This document shows positions 46,285 to 59,426 of a stretch of 64,000 bases of DNA, one piece after another. The stretch comes from Dryas octopetala. Taxonomy: Eukaryota; Streptophyta; Magnoliopsida; Rosales; Rosaceae. The position numbers were made by a program, and so were the translations under genes. The DNA is taken from positions 20,111,454 to 20,175,453 of the forward strand of contig OY992833.1 in NCBI GenBank assembly GCA_963921425.1, in the 5' to 3' direction. Each line of letters opens with the position of its first letter. The stretch's first letter is position 1. The notes beneath the pieces were generated by a model. The model was not told where the DNA came from. It saw nothing but the letters and a program-made list of their open reading frames with translations, and made no database searches.

Positions 46285-49200
46285 TAGGTTAGATTGGGAC
46301 TGAATGAAATTACTTTTTTCTTTTTTGAAGGACAGTCAGTGGATCTAACGGTGTATGTTAATCGTGTTTCTGATGAAACATTGCTCTGATTTTGCTAATT
46401 GTATACATACCCCTTGTTCATATATCATGTACTTAAAATTTTCAATGTACCATAGAATTCAGCTAATCATTTAATTTGTTTTTTCAATTTTTGAGGGGTT
46501 TAACTTTTATTGGTTGATTTGGTTGATGAATGTGCAATCTGCAGTGGGTAGTTTTGTAAAATTGGTGTGAAAATGAGATGCCATTTTCATGGTTGAAAAA
46601 TGATTTGCTTAATCATTGGATCCGACGGTCATGGTTTAGTCAATGGGTTCCTTTCCGATTCCAATAGCCAGTTGGTCAGTCTCCACCGGAGGCATTACCG
46701 CATTAGTATTTTATTATCACCTATATCCTAAAAGTTGTCTATTCTCACATGCCTACTTAAAATAAAATACACAAAACAATTTTGTTGAAATCAAGTGGAC
46801 CAACATGATCAACAATTGCATGATATCAATCCAACCATGAACCATGATGTTCTATGTTCTGGCATGTTTTCATAGGTGCAAATTGCAAAACAATCGAGTT
46901 TGCATGCATTTGAGGCTCATTCTAATAACCTTTTATGCATTTGAGTTTCTTTCTATTTCGCATGAATGAAACTCGATGAGTATCAAATTCATTTCTTGCT
47001 CCACATTTTTCATCCGATTCAAATGCTAATACAAAAAAATTGACAAACCATGAAAGAATAATAGATGCCAGCATCATGAAGTATTCATCATAAAACAAAT
47101 AGCAATTATACAAATGAAAAAAGAGTAATTTGGGTTGAATGATATTATAAACAAAAGTGGTTTTTGATCTTTATTTATAAAAGGAATGGATTCGAACTTA
47201 AGACTTATTTGACATTATGGAAAAAATACTAGTAAATTACTCTCGAGCTAAAAAGTGCAAATTTCTTAACTCGAAATACACTTTAAAAAAATTAAGCTAA
47301 AGGACATTTTATGCACGTATAAGCATCTATCAACGTAAAAAAGGCTGCTGAGGGTTCTGCATATGCAGCTTTTTGAACTAATTTCAGAGTCGCACATATA
47401 GTTTTTAGGGCATTTTAAGCTACTTTTTGAGTTGCATATACAGTTTTTACTTTTTATGATGCACATTGCATCTGTAGTTGCTGGAGCGCTCGACGCTAAT
47501 TTTGTCATGAAAGGTAAATTTTGAGCTGAGTAGATTATAGATTAAATTTCTTTATCATTTTAAAGTAACCAATAAATAATACAAGATCACTAACTAAGTT
47601 GGTTAACTTCTATTAAAATAATTTTCTCTTTTTTCTCTTTTTTCCCATTTTCTTTACTTCTCTAGCAGCCTATGTTTATTCCAGGCATGTACACATGGAC
47701 AAGTGAGAAGTCCTCCTATACAGCATTAGTTGTAATAACTAATTACATTAGGGGCTTAATTATAAGCTTAATTGGAAAAGAAAGTCAAAAGAGAAGAAAT
47801 ATTCAAAGAGAAGGGATTCGTTTGGACCCGATAATAGCCAATAAATAGTCAAATATTCCATGCTTTTGTTGTATGATTTATAATTAATCAATGAGTGGAT
47901 CAGTGGATGTGACGGTCAGTGATTGTGGCTTCTTACCAGTTCCCAGCTCAGAATAGATATGACCCGATAAATTCATAACAAGGTAAGTGACATGCATCAT
48001 GCATGCCCAATTGCCCATCACCATCCAGGTGTTGCAAATCCAGTGGTCCTCCAGCAATTCGTTAATGATTTATAAGTAAATATCTACTGTGAGGTTTTCA
48101 ATTATATATTAGAGTAAATTTCACTAATGTCACATGTAGGACCCACAATTAATGTCTGCAACTATCTTAAAGGCAATTTCGGAAACGTTCATCTTGCAAG
48201 AGCACATAAAAGGCAAAAGATCATGTGGTTGATCTTATTGGCTTCCTGAGTTGTGATGGTAGTACTGCTTTATTATATACTTAATAGCAGGAGATACTGA
48301 ATTCTCTATTAAAAAGTCAACAATTGAATTTATTTGAATCAATTAACCATATGAGTCCCACATGTGCCACATAAACAATATTTAACGTCTAATTGTTAAG
48401 TCAGATTTACTGAAGGAGCACATTGTCTTTGATTTCAAACCTTGAGTTTTAAATTGCCAAAATTGAAACATGAGAGAGCAACTTGACAATCTGAGCAAAC
48501 CTTCGGAATGCAAAATGAAATTTACTATATATATTATATTATGTATATATGCACATGTATGTTCTCAGTTCCTCCTCTATATACACATGTTATATGCAAA
48601 AATATTTTGTTATGTGGTTGGGCAGTCTTAGGTTGCCTCATTCTTGAGCTAACTTTGTTGTTACCTCATCTTTGAACATTGTATAAATTTGTTTTATGCA
48701 AGAATTTTTCATTATGTGGTTTAAAAAATGATTGTTATATATATACACGAGTTCAAAAAGCGAACGTTATATACATTTGTGATATGAATTCTTATGTGGT
48801 TTAAGGGCGAGACGAGTTAAGCTGTCCTAAGTTGCCTCACCTTTGAACTAGCTATGACAAATTTTTGTGAAAGAACTCCAATCCAGACAGCATGATGGAG
48901 TCTCTGACTCTTTTTGGCAAATCTAGAAGCATGACACATTCTTTTGTTCATAAAACTATGAAATACTTGAATCCACGAGTTACAACGTAAGCCAGAAAAA
49001 CCCTCTTTTCATTTCCACTTGATTCAACTTCTCAACATTTCCAATTGATTCCACTTGTTTTCCCAGTTGGGTCAGCTGAAGCAGCAATATCGATCATATT
49101 TTTTGTTTCTATATTTATATAAGTTAAATAAAAAACAACCTTCCTAATTTCCTTTGACAAGTTGTGGCCTTACCAAAGGAGAAGTGGCAATCATTCTGAT

Positions 49201-50179
49201 GAAGAGTAACTGCAGAAACTAAGCATGAACTTGGGGAAGCTCTGCACATTAGTCTTCTTTCATAAGGCTTGATTAATAGGTATCTTTGACACAAGGTCAA
49301 TATAAGCATCAGAATCTGAAATCTCCAATTGCCTACAATACTATAAGATTAATGTAGAATGGGTGTTTGGAAAAACATGAGATGAATTCTGTCACCATCA
49401 GAAAAACTAAGAGAAGGAACAAATTTGGGGGCTATTTAATATGTCTTGGAATTTCCATTTGGTCAAAGTCCTCAAGGGTCTGTTTCCTTGAAGACAACCG
49501 ACATCAAGAGCTTGCAATTTGGGGCACAAATTTTATAATGTCAATTTGGCAGTGTGAACTCCTAGGACAACTTTAAAAAGGACATTGTGGTAATGAAATT
49601 TGAAAAGTAATCTCATGCATAACCTCCTACACTGACCATTAATTTGATGCAATATATACCATGAAGGAGCACATCACAACCAGTATATTATTTAATATTT
49701 TTTGATGTATGAGAGTAGGACCTTAAGTGTGAGACTCATTCAGAGGTGGTTAAACTGTAAAAACTGAAACATAAATTATGTAGTATACACAAATCAACAG
49801 ACACAAGTATAACTCGACATCAATATAATATTATTGATACGCATATAACTGAAATATATAATTAATTACTAACCTAATGAAGACATACTACTAGCAATTG
49901 AATACCTTCAGGCAAGATGCTCAAGTCTTCTAGCCATTACAGCAATGAATGAACCTCTCACACAATGGGGTAGAGCTTATTGGTTCTAAGTGTTAGCTGT
50001 GTGACCAGGGACTTGTTCTTATATAGAGTACTCATAGATTCCTAGTTCTTCTCATCAAGGACTCCATAATCCAATCCTAATAGGACTCTATAAAGACTTT
50101 GCTGGATCATTGCCTTGTTTATAGCATAAGGCCTTTAGGTAATTAAGTCTTCCTAGTACAACTGAGATAAGTAATCTAT
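46285..50179. other. Intergenic region without recognisable gene
   Basis: About 3.9 kb of AT-rich sequence. The first part holds the 3' flank of the small gene. No coding motif, tRNA or clear transposon end was recognised. Short open frames (for example 47266-47508 and 49124-49309 on the minus strand) lack any family signature. Confidence 0.5.
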
Positions 50180-50291
50180 TTAAGATGGACTTGCTGATTT
50201 ATGTCTTATTAATAAACCTATTACTTGTATCTTAAGTATTAGTGTAATATTAACTCCGAGTAGAACAAGGCATTAGTCCATTTAATTCTTA
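50180..50291 (+). repeat. Direct repeat, left copy
   Basis: 112 bases repeated at 50730-50841 with about six mismatches, offset exactly 550 bases. The text between them begins with TTTTCTCCCACTTGG, a string common near plant Copia-type elements, so this may be a degenerate LTR remnant or a local duplication. Confidence 0.6.
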
Positions 50292-50729
50292 TTTTCTCCC
50301 ACTTGGACAAGCATTGTTCTTAATCATCACATTTATACAATACTACAAGTAATCTGAATTTGCGCTGGTTTTCTTATTTAACAAGACTTAGCTCAACTTT
50401 GTCAAGATATTATATTGAATACCAGATTATGAGAAGCAATTAAGTCATTAAATTGCTTAATCCACTCATAGTCATTGATGCCAATACCATATCCCACATA
50501 AGTCATTTACAAGGCATGAAAATGAAAAATTTGTTTACAAATTAGCTATGTCATACTGTTGTAAACTCGGTCCTTAATGATTTTGCCTTCTCCAAATGCA
50601 AGATCACTAAATCTTATTAGCAAGATCTCTATACACATGCACATACATTATGCCTTAATTACTGTCTGCATTATCTTAATGACAATGTCACAATCTATAT
50701 AAGTACACATGTGAATACCACAATGTCAC

Positions 50730-50841
50730 TTAAGATGGACTTGTTGATTTATGTCTTATTAATAAACCTATTACATGTATTATAAGTATTAGTGTAATAT
50801 TGACTCCGAGTAGAACAAGGTATTAGTCCATTTAATTCTTA
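50730..50841 (+). repeat. Direct repeat, right copy
   Basis: Partner of 50180-50291, same orientation, about 94 percent identical by eye. Confidence 0.6.
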
Positions 50842-51618
50842 CATAAACTTGTATGGCTTCATTGTTTTGTGAATTGAGAGTCTCTACATTATTCAAGGGA
50901 AACATATAACCTGCAACAATTTAGGCCTTCAAATATGCTATATATTCAAGTAGTACTTCTCAGGAAAGTTGATAGTGCAATGAGAAGCAAGAAAACACCC
51001 TTTCTTCTAAGATTTACCATTAATATAAGGTACCTGCAGTGCAGATACCCTCTTCCAGCCTCATTAATCCAATGAGTTTTCCTTGTAATTGAAAGCTGCA
51101 GCTGATGAGTAGCATGAAAACTATAATTTTTACATTGCACCTCTATATACCAATTTAATTTCATAAAATCAAAGAGAGAAAGTCCTACATCATCTAATTA
51201 AAGCAGGTCACATGCATCTTCCATTTCTTGGTATATTTGCTCCTCACGCTTGGGCCAGTCTCAGATGCCCAATGCCCCATACTTGGGCCTCACGCTTGGG
51301 CCAGTCTCAGATGATCACTTGAATGTGGTCTATAATGTGGGGCCGACCCAAATTAATCATGTTTCACCAATGGCCAGCCTTCTATATTCATGGCACTGGG
51401 CCACTGGCATTTCATAGGCCCTTCTGCGAAACAAGACTAGGGAAAGGAAAAAGAAAAGAAAAATATCAGACAACTTAGAGATTGGCTTAAGCCTTAGGTT
51501 ATCATAAGTGGTGAGAGTGGTAAGGATAAAAGTTAGGATTAGATTAGGTTTAGGGTTGGATTTCTTCTTATGTAATTAAAAAAAACTTAAAGATTGGCCA
51601 TGTGAAAGAAAATAACAA
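50842..51618. other. Spacer with a short GC-richer direct repeat
   Basis: Contains two copies of CTCACGCTTGGGCCAGTCTC (51243-51262 and 51289-51308) within 66 bases, in an otherwise gene-free spacer. Confidence 0.4.
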
Positions 51619-51763
51619 TAATACTACATGTACTACATTTTTGTACCATCTTGTATATCACTTCTCTAATAGAGATAGAATTTATTTGTACTGGTGTATC
51701 CCACTTTTATTAGAGAAGTAGTACACAAAATAGTACCAAAAATATAATATACCTAGCATTACT
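51619..51763. mobile_element. Short hairpin MITE related to 45461-45642
   Basis: Inverted arms share ACTTCTCTAAT near the centre and TACATTTTTGTACCA-like outer parts. The outer TAATACTACATGTACTACA and the inverted right end are recognisably related to the ends of the element at 45461-45642. Confidence 0.55.
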
Positions 51764-54700
51764 CAAAAACTAATAGAACAGCCAGAGCCGGTCAAAATAC
51801 ACAATAAAATCCCATTGAGCCCATTGCCAAAAAAGCCTAAAGACCTAAACAAAAACAAAAACAAAAGAACAAGAAGCTCCACCAGCAGGTTACGAACACC
51901 AACACTACCACCTCCACAATGAAAGTGACACTCTGTTTTGTAAAGGAAGCAAAAGGTGACTGAAAGACGTAATTTGTGGGGGAAAAGTAGAACAGGCCCA
52001 GCCCTCCCATGCCCTCCTATATTCTCCACAACAAAGTGACTCCAAACACAAACTTACATGCAAAATGGCGGGAAGCTGTAATCATCAACCAATCCCTTTT
52101 GTGGGTTTTTCCTCTGTTTGACATTTCTTTTACTACTCCACTAAACATGTTATTTTCTAAGATTGGGATATATAGGTAATTGGAGACCCCACAGTGAATA
52201 TCACGGGCACTGAGGCACTTGTGGCCAAGTGTTGCAGCAGCTTATATATGCATATATGGTTGTAACTTGTGTACAGTTCTACTGATTTTTGCCTTGTCAA
52301 ATTGGAAGATCTAGCATATGGGTTTATGTGTGACTCATTCAAATATCAAGTACATAGTGATCACTTTTAGTGATATATGCTACATTGGAAGCAGAAAGTA
52401 ATTGACTTGAAAGAGCATTTCTTTTGCTAATTCATTTTCTTTTGTACTAATAAAGTGAAAGCTAAATAAATCAACTAGCTCAAGGAAGATTTTAAAGTAC
52501 AAGGTCTTGGCCGGCCGTTGCATTGTGATTTGTGTGATGCCCTTTTGTACAATAATTTGGACTGCAAAGGCACATAGATGATGATATATATGCATGCATG
52601 GGCTGGTCAAAGCAAATGCGCATGTCTAAGATGATCATAGGAGCCCAAAGCAAAGGTAAAGGCACCCAAATGATAGGGATAGGAAAGGTGTGCCAAGGTG
52701 TGGTCCTCTAATCCTCTAACTTTGAGCCCCTTGATGAGCACTTTTCCACTCTAACCAAGTACTCAATTCCATTGTATATGATCACTCTCATAAGAGAAAA
52801 AAGAAAAAAGAAAAAAAAAAAAAAGCTCCATTATAGAGCAATTAATGGTTTAAGTACAGCCTAACATTAGGGTGCTCTTAATTTAAAGCCCTTAGAGAAT
52901 TAGGTCGATCTAAAAACTCAAAGAAAGTGAAAATTAATTATGCATGCCCCACTGCACTAACAGAGGGTGGCTAGCTAGCAAATGGGCAACACATTGTGTC
53001 ACATTTTAGCCACATGTTTGATATATCGAAGTGGTAGGAACGTGATGTTTTCTATATAGCTGTTTTATCTTCATGTCTCCATATATATCAAAGCATATAT
53101 TGCCATGTCCCCTTGTAAAATGGAGGTCATGACTCCCACATGATTTTATGGGCAAGATTGATCTAGATGGTTTTAGAACCCTCTGATCTGCAAGATTAAT
53201 CTAATAAGTTTTTGATGAGCTAGATTAATCATATCAACCTAACTAATTAATCAAAGATAATACATAGCATAAAAGAACAAAACTTTCAAATTTTGTGTGG
53301 TCTACTGGCTACTCAGAAGCATCATAGAGTAGGTTCACTTGCTTTCTTCAAAGTATTTCTCACAAATAATTAACAATCAATCACAGAGGAAAAAGAAGCC
53401 TAACCCAATATTTTATGCAAAGCCTATATATGAATTAGTTGGCCATTTTTCTTTTTGTCATTATTTGCTTGATCTTTGCAAGGAGGATGTCCATTTGGGC
53501 TGTGGTGGTCGCCCTTAAGTAAGCGTTGTCTGCATAAAAACAAGCCACCAACTCCCACTATGATTAACTTTTGACAAAGGCCCCCTCATCAGCTTGGTCA
53601 AGTTTCATCCCTAAACCTCTTTTTCCCACATTATTAGTAGACAAATCTAATCAAAAGTCACACGTTGCAAGCTACAGGACTAAATATAAGTTTGAGAGGG
53701 ACAGAGCATATGGCATTTTACTATCCTTCCTGATCCCTTGGGAAGCAGCTTAAACTATTCAAAGATTTTAAGAATTCCTACTCGCTTTCCTTGAATTATT
53801 GGGAAAAGAAAAAAGGCAAAAAGACAAAATGAGAGAAATTCTGCAATACATATAATTACTGTATGGTATACAATTATTTTTTGATATTTGGATATGGATG
53901 AATTCACTTTTCCACTAATAAGATATAGATTATAGATTCTTTTATCATTGAATGTGATTTTATGCTTACAATCAACCATTTTACTAAAGGCGAACTCATG
54001 AAAGGTGAAAGAACAAAGAGGGTCTAGTGAGTTGTTAGATGGGGGCCAATTTGCAGTGTCAAACTAAATCAATTAATTCTAGATGAGCAGGTAACACCTA
54101 AATCAATTAATTCTAGCTGGTAGCAAACTTGCAAGCTAAAAGTTTATATATTTATAAAGTGGACCCACCAACATTCCCTACTTTTTAATCCATTTTTCCA
54201 TAGATAGAAGAAGCTTTGTCATCAAATTGTCCAAGTTTCCAAAATAAAAGACCCAACATATAAACCCTAAACCCATTAGAGTTTAGAAGGTGGCACATGC
54301 ATAATAGTTGGCCCCTACTGCAAAATTTGAAATCACTGATTTGGAAACCCCAAATTGCAAAGCAGTTTGCCTACCACTTTCAGAAAGAAAATTAACAATA
54401 CCTAGCTGAAAATTTTATGTACTTCTTTCCTATTAGATGGATCTAATTGTGACCACATAAACCCTAAAACACTTCCTATTGCTCTGGTCTACTCTACATA
54501 TGTGAGAAAACTTGGATATGAAGTCAGAGACCCTAGAAGGCTAGAAGTCATGGTGGTTTAGTTTCTTCTTCTTGCCCCAAAATAAATCAAGTCAAAACCA
54601 CTTGCCTTATTATACCTTAACATTCAATATGAAAACCAGAAAAGCAAAGCCACTGAAATCATCAATGTTTGACCTGAATACTTATTGTAAAATGTTTATT

Positions 54701-55357
54701 GTCCAATTAAACATCACACATGTCATGTACTCATGTTTACTAATAATAATTAAAAAACCCAAAATCTGATAAATCTTATTTTTGGCCAGTAAAAAAAAAA
54801 AAAAAGGAAGACCCTTGTTTAAAAGTTAAAATTACCTACCTGACCTCATCACTCATGAGCAAGCAGAGAGAGAGGGAGAGGGAGTCGGACCATTTTGAAA
54901 TTTCAATTAAATTTCCACAAAAACAAAAGAAACAAACAAATTCATAAACCAAAAAACTCCCAGAGTGAGAGAGTCAGACCACTTTGAAATGTTTTGAAAA
55001 CAAAAGTTCAACTACTTTAAATACCTACCAGTTCCAACTATTTAGAAGCAGAAAATGAGAGCGTCTCATAAACGCTGCTTCAACCATTGATTCCCCACTC
55101 ACCTTTCTTTTTTCCTCCAATCAATTGCGCATTCTCACTTTCTCCCCACGCCCAGAGAGCTCAAGTGCCCAACTCCCAACACTCCAATTCCTCAGTGCCT
55201 TCCCTGTTTCCCCTTTCGTGGGCACAATCTCTGCAACTCATCAATGGCAGAGCTCACTCGCCAAAAGGGTATTGCATTTTTGCTCATTTGATTGAGTTCT
55301 CAAAAGGGTTTTTGTTCTACTGAATCTTGAGCTCGGACCCAGGTTCAGATCTTAGCA
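51764..55357. other. Intergenic region and upstream region of the PSI1-like gene
   Basis: No gene was recognised. AT-rich, with a poly-A run at 54789-54804. From about 54840 the sequence becomes richer in GA and CT and probably includes the promoter and leader of the gene at 55358. Confidence 0.45.
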
Positions 55358-57154
55358 ATGGTTGCAGAGGCTTGGATTTTGAAGATGGGTAACCAGGTAA
55401 GCTCCAATCTCAAGCATGCTCTTCTTCTCCAACCTTCAAAGAAATCATCAAACCCCAAAACCCCACAACCCAACAACAACAGTAACAACACCAAGACCAA
55501 GAAGCAGACCATAGGCATTCTTTCTTTTGAGGTTGCTAATGTTATCTCCAAGACTGTGTACCTCCACAAGTCCCTCACGGACTCCGAGATCTCCAAGCTC
55601 AAGAGCGAGATCTTGAAGTCCGAGGGGGTTCGGAACTTGGTCTCCTCCGACGAGGCCTACCTTCTCGAGCTTGCTCTGGCCGAGAAGCTCGAGGACCTCA
55701 ACCGCGTGGCTGCTGTGGTGTCTAGGCTCGGCAAGAGGTGTGTCGAGCCGGCTCTGCAGGGTTTTGAGCATGTCTATGCCGACCTTGTCAATGGGGTTAT
55801 TGATGTGAAGGAGTTGGGGTTCTTGGTGAAGGACATGGACGCCATGGTTAGGAAGATGGAGAGGTATGTGAATGCCACATCGAATTTGTACAGTGAATTG
55901 GAGGTTTTGAATGAGTTGGAGCAGGCCACCAAGAAGTTTCAGCACAACCAGCACGAAGAGAGCAAAAGGGCTTTTGAGCAGAAGCTGATTTGGCAAAAGC
56001 AAGATGTGAGGCATCTCAAGGACATTTCGCTTTGGAACCAGACTTATGATAAGGTTGTGGAATTGTTGGCAAGGACGGTTTGTACCATTTATGCTACGAT
56101 TCGTGCTGTTTTTGGAGACTCTGCTTTGAGCAAGGACCATGTTGGGCTAATTGGGGGAGCTTCTTCGCCTCTTACGGCGGCTCAGAGTGATGTGAGAAGA
56201 GTTTCTCAGGTGGCTTCTGAGCCATTGAAGAGGGTTCTTAGTAAGAAAAATGGGTTTTATTCGGGGTCAGTTGAGAAGGCTGTGGTGGTGAAAAAGGGGT
56301 CAGCTTTTAGGCCTCAATTTGATTCAAGGAGAGCTGAATTGGCGTTGTTTCGACAAGAGGATTTTAATTTCCCGTGTGTAACTAGCCCCGGGAGGCTTTT
56401 CATGGACTGCATTAGAGTAAGTGGTTCCAAGTTCGATGATGATGATGATGATGGTGGTGCTGGTGCTGGTAATTATGAGGAGCGGAGTAGCCAAATTTCA
56501 GGTTGCAGTGTTGCCAATGGTGGTTTGAGGAGAGATTGTTTTAGTAGATCCCAAATGGGTGTTGAATCAAAGTGTGGTGGGATGAATGGTGCACGGTTTG
56601 GTCCCAAGAGTAGGTTAAATGTTTACGCTCCTCCTTCTACTGTGGGAGGCTCTGCTCTAGCTTTGCATTATGCAAATATCATAATTGTCGTAGAGAAGTT
56701 GCTTCGCTACCCTTATCTAGTTGGCGAGGAAGCTAGGGACGATTTGTATCATATGTTGCCAACAAGTTTAAGAATGTCGATGAGGACTAATCTCAAGTCC
56801 TATGTCAAGAATTTGGCTATATATGATGCGCCTCTTGCTCATGATTGGAAGGAGACTCTTGATGGGATTTTGAGGTGGCTCGCCCCACTGGCACATAACA
56901 TGATCAGATGGCAAAGCGAGCGTAATTTTGAGCAACAGCAGATTGTTATGCGGACAAATGTTCTTTTGCTTCAGACATTGTATTTTGCTGATAGACAAAA
57001 GACGGAGGCAGCTATTTGTCAGCTTCTTGTTGGGTTGAATTATATATGCCGTTATGAGCATCAGCAAAATGCATTATTGGATTGTGCGAGTAGTTTTGAT
57101 TTTGAAGACTGCATGGAGTGGCAATTGCAATGCGGAGCTTCTTTCCTTGATTGA
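55358..57154 (+). CDS. PSK SIMULATOR 1-like protein (DUF3475/DUF668)
   Basis: Intronless 598-aa protein. The DUF3475 domain is at about residues 45-105 (IGILSFEVANVISKTVYLHK), followed by a mostly helical middle, a low-complexity D/G-rich linker at about 360-375, and DUF668 at about 425-515 (GGSALALHYANIIIVVEKLL and LPTSLRMSMRTNLKSYVKN). This plant-specific family includes PSI1, which promotes growth downstream of phytosulfokine and brassinosteroid signalling, and others of unknown role. The first Met gives MVAEAWILKMGNQVSS. The Met at residue 10 (55385) would give MGNQVSS, an N-myristoylation consensus. The length and lack of introns agree with the single-exon subgroup. No transmembrane segments were seen. 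Confidence 0.9.
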   Translation: MVAEAWILKMGNQVSSNLKHALLLQPSKKSSNPKTPQPNNNSNNTKTKKQTIGILSFEVANVISKTVYLHKSLTDSEISKLKSEILKSEGVRNLVSSDEAYLLELALAEKLEDLNRVAAVVSRLGKRCVEPALQGFEHVYADLVNGVIDVKELGFLVKDMDAMVRKMERYVNATSNLYSELEVLNELEQATKKFQHNQHEESKRAFEQKLIWQKQDVRHLKDISLWNQTYDKVVELLARTVCTIYATIRAVFGDSALSKDHVGLIGGASSPLTAAQSDVRRVSQVASEPLKRVLSKKNGFYSGSVEKAVVVKKGSAFRPQFDSRRAELALFRQEDFNFPCVTSPGRLFMDCIRVSGSKFDDDDDDGGAGAGNYEERSSQISGCSVANGGLRRDCFSRSQMGVESKCGGMNGARFGPKSRLNVYAPPSTVGGSALALHYANIIIVVEKLLRYPYLVGEEARDDLYHMLPTSLRMSMRTNLKSYVKNLAIYDAPLAHDWKETLDGILRWLAPLAHNMIRWQSERNFEQQQIVMRTNVLLLQTLYFADRQKTEAAICQLLVGLNYICRYEHQQNALLDCASSFDFEDCMEWQLQCGASFLD

Positions 57155-58137
57155 CTACATTATTGGATTTGTATGAACACGATAGATGTTAGTTCAACAG
57201 GATGTGAATATCTCAACCCTTCACACTGAAGACTTGTATTGTTCAAGACTTGGTTAATGTATTTCATTGCAAGGTATGGGAAGCTTTGACTTCTGAAGTA
57301 CATAATTCTAATTATTTATGCAAAAAAGTATCTTTCTTTTTTGTAGAATTGTACATATGTTCATGTAAAGTTAGTAGTTCTTTCTTATTGAAGTCTCTGT
57401 GCACCTTTCTGAAGGACTGAAAGTTATGATCTAAGAAATGATAATGTTATTGTGGCTAATGTTAATCTCTCGATAACTAATGATTCACTCGTGCAACTTC
57501 TGGTCACGACTGTTAGTTTCTTATTAATGTGTGACCTCTAAGCTGATGTTGTCAACACACACATTCACAAACGTATTCTTATATATATTTGTCATATTTT
57601 GATTTAGTTATGCTAGATTATGTGCTGTGGGCCAAAACACGAAAGAGACGAACAAAAAGTTTTAGATGCATGTGAAAAATTGTGAGCTGAAATTATTTCG
57701 GCGGATTACCGGCAGATTACTGGAGGTGCCTACTTGCATTCCAAACAAAGCTTGAAGATAGAATGTGATAATGTCATTGGGTTTGAAGCACTCCTAAGGT
57801 TCAAGTTTCCTTTGCACTAGTTAATGATTTTAATTTCATGATCAGGGTGCAACCTATAACAACTCAATAAGCTGCCATTTGAATTGTTTGAGAGAGTGTC
57901 TTATTTCACTGGTGCCATCTTAGATCTCCCTTGGGGAGGATGCCACTTCATGTTGTCTGCAAGGCTCTCTTGGAACCTATGCCAGATCAATAACCAATAT
58001 AAAAGTTTAAGTCATATTTCAGTGATGCATCTCTTTTATGGTTGTTTATAGTTTTGCAGCTCTAATTTATATGGAGTTAATCTTTGTTGGTATCTGTTAT
58101 TTTCAAACAATGGATTAAAAGTCATTATAATACTGGA
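57155..58137. other. 3' flank of the PSI1-like gene
   Basis: Presumed 3' untranslated region, then spacer. No gene was recognised. Confidence 0.4.
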
Positions 58138-58245
58138 CAATGCTTGGGTTCTCATGTTTGTGGATCAGCCTTGTCCTCATGGCCAATCAAATGAGCTCCG
58201 CCGTGAGGAAAAGGTTGGTCCTCAAACATGAGGACCCAATCGTTG
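58138..58245 (+). ncRNA. MicroRNA-precursor-like hairpin (candidate)
   Basis: Positions 58138-58182 pair with 58201-58245 around an 18-base loop: about 45 base pairs with three mismatches and several G-U wobbles if transcribed from the plus strand. Base composition is balanced, unlike the AT-rich MITEs nearby. The size and loop fit a plant pre-miRNA. The sequence matches no conserved plant microRNA that I recognise. It may instead be a small inverted-repeat element. Confidence 0.35.
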
Positions 58246-59423
58246 CTCTATTTCCCTAGTTCTTCCATTTGTATAGCAAGATTCTGGACATTGTCAACCT
58301 ATTTCTATTTTTCCCTGGCCTCTACCTACACTAGCCCTTCTATTGTGATGCTTAAAAGAAGAGACCCTTCTATTGAGATGCCCTGTGATACCAGCCTGCA
58401 TATAATGCAGATGTAATAAAATCATTGCACTTAAAGATGTTCATTACATCTGGGCTAAGATTGGTGAGAGTTGTTCATGCTCATCCTACTGATCCAAAAC
58501 CATTCATGCATTAAAAATTTCTGACTTGGACTTGGGAGATTCTGCAACAACTTCTTTTCATCTTTTTTCAATTTCCTTTTTGGGGTGGTTTTGTGGAAAT
58601 TTTGGTCTTTAGATGAGAAGCTCATTGGCGAAAATTTGATTTTGAATCATTCTATAAATAACCAGGGAAAAAAAGGCTTACAATTCTGAAGGATCGTGTC
58701 AGCATACAATCAAGATGAATTTACAGCTCTATTTAACAAAGTTTTGCAGGCTCCATCACGTGGCATTAAACTGGGGGTAGAAGGTAGAAGAGGGCATTGA
58801 CTGTGGTATTGAAAGAGCCTTCAATTTTTAATTAATGTGGTTTGATTTTTGACATCATTTCGTTTTACTGTTTGGTAGGAGTAATGAAAAATTAGAAAGA
58901 GAAATGGAAAGATGTAAATGTAGGATGACAATGAGGAAGTCATGTAGGAAGCATGTAGTTAGGTGCAAGTAACTAGGGGTGGGCATAGTCCGGATTGAGT
59001 TGGTTTTTGCCCCAAACGGGCCAAACCACAAACTCATCCAAACCCTAAATCGATCTTAATTTCCAAACCATAATCCTAACCTAATTGAATCAAACTAATA
59101 TATCCATTAATCAGTTTGTGCGATTCTGGTAGAAATGATAGAAAAACGAAGAAGAAAATGATAGAGAGATGAAGATGAAGGGGAGAAAAAGATGACGGAT
59201 AGAAGAGGATGAAGGAAATAAGTTATAAAGATAGAAGATGAAGATTGACACAAAGAGGAGAATGGGGAGGAGTGGGAGTATGAGGAAGTGAATATACAAT
59301 GGGTAGTAGAGTATCAAATATAATGGGTTTGATTAATTTGGTGTTGGCAACCACATATTAACTTATGCAATGAACAAGTGGATTTGAATTATGTGTTATG
59401 TCTTGTTTTTGCTTGTTTAACCG
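58246..59423. other. Spacer without recognisable gene
   Basis: AT-rich intergenic sequence. A purine-rich stretch at 59140-59290 is open on the minus strand as a low-complexity hydrophobic peptide, which I do not regard as a gene. Confidence 0.4.
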
Positions 59424-59426
59424 TAA

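Noticed and set aside
45720-46292. 190-aa frame overlapping the 107-aa gene
   Set aside because: Its start lies upstream of the TATA box and the peptide is mainly translated CT-rich leader; the 107-aa frame has better gene context.
49150-49195. CCAAAGGAGAA string resembling miR399
   Set aside because: The similarity stops after about a dozen bases and no stable precursor stem is visible around it.
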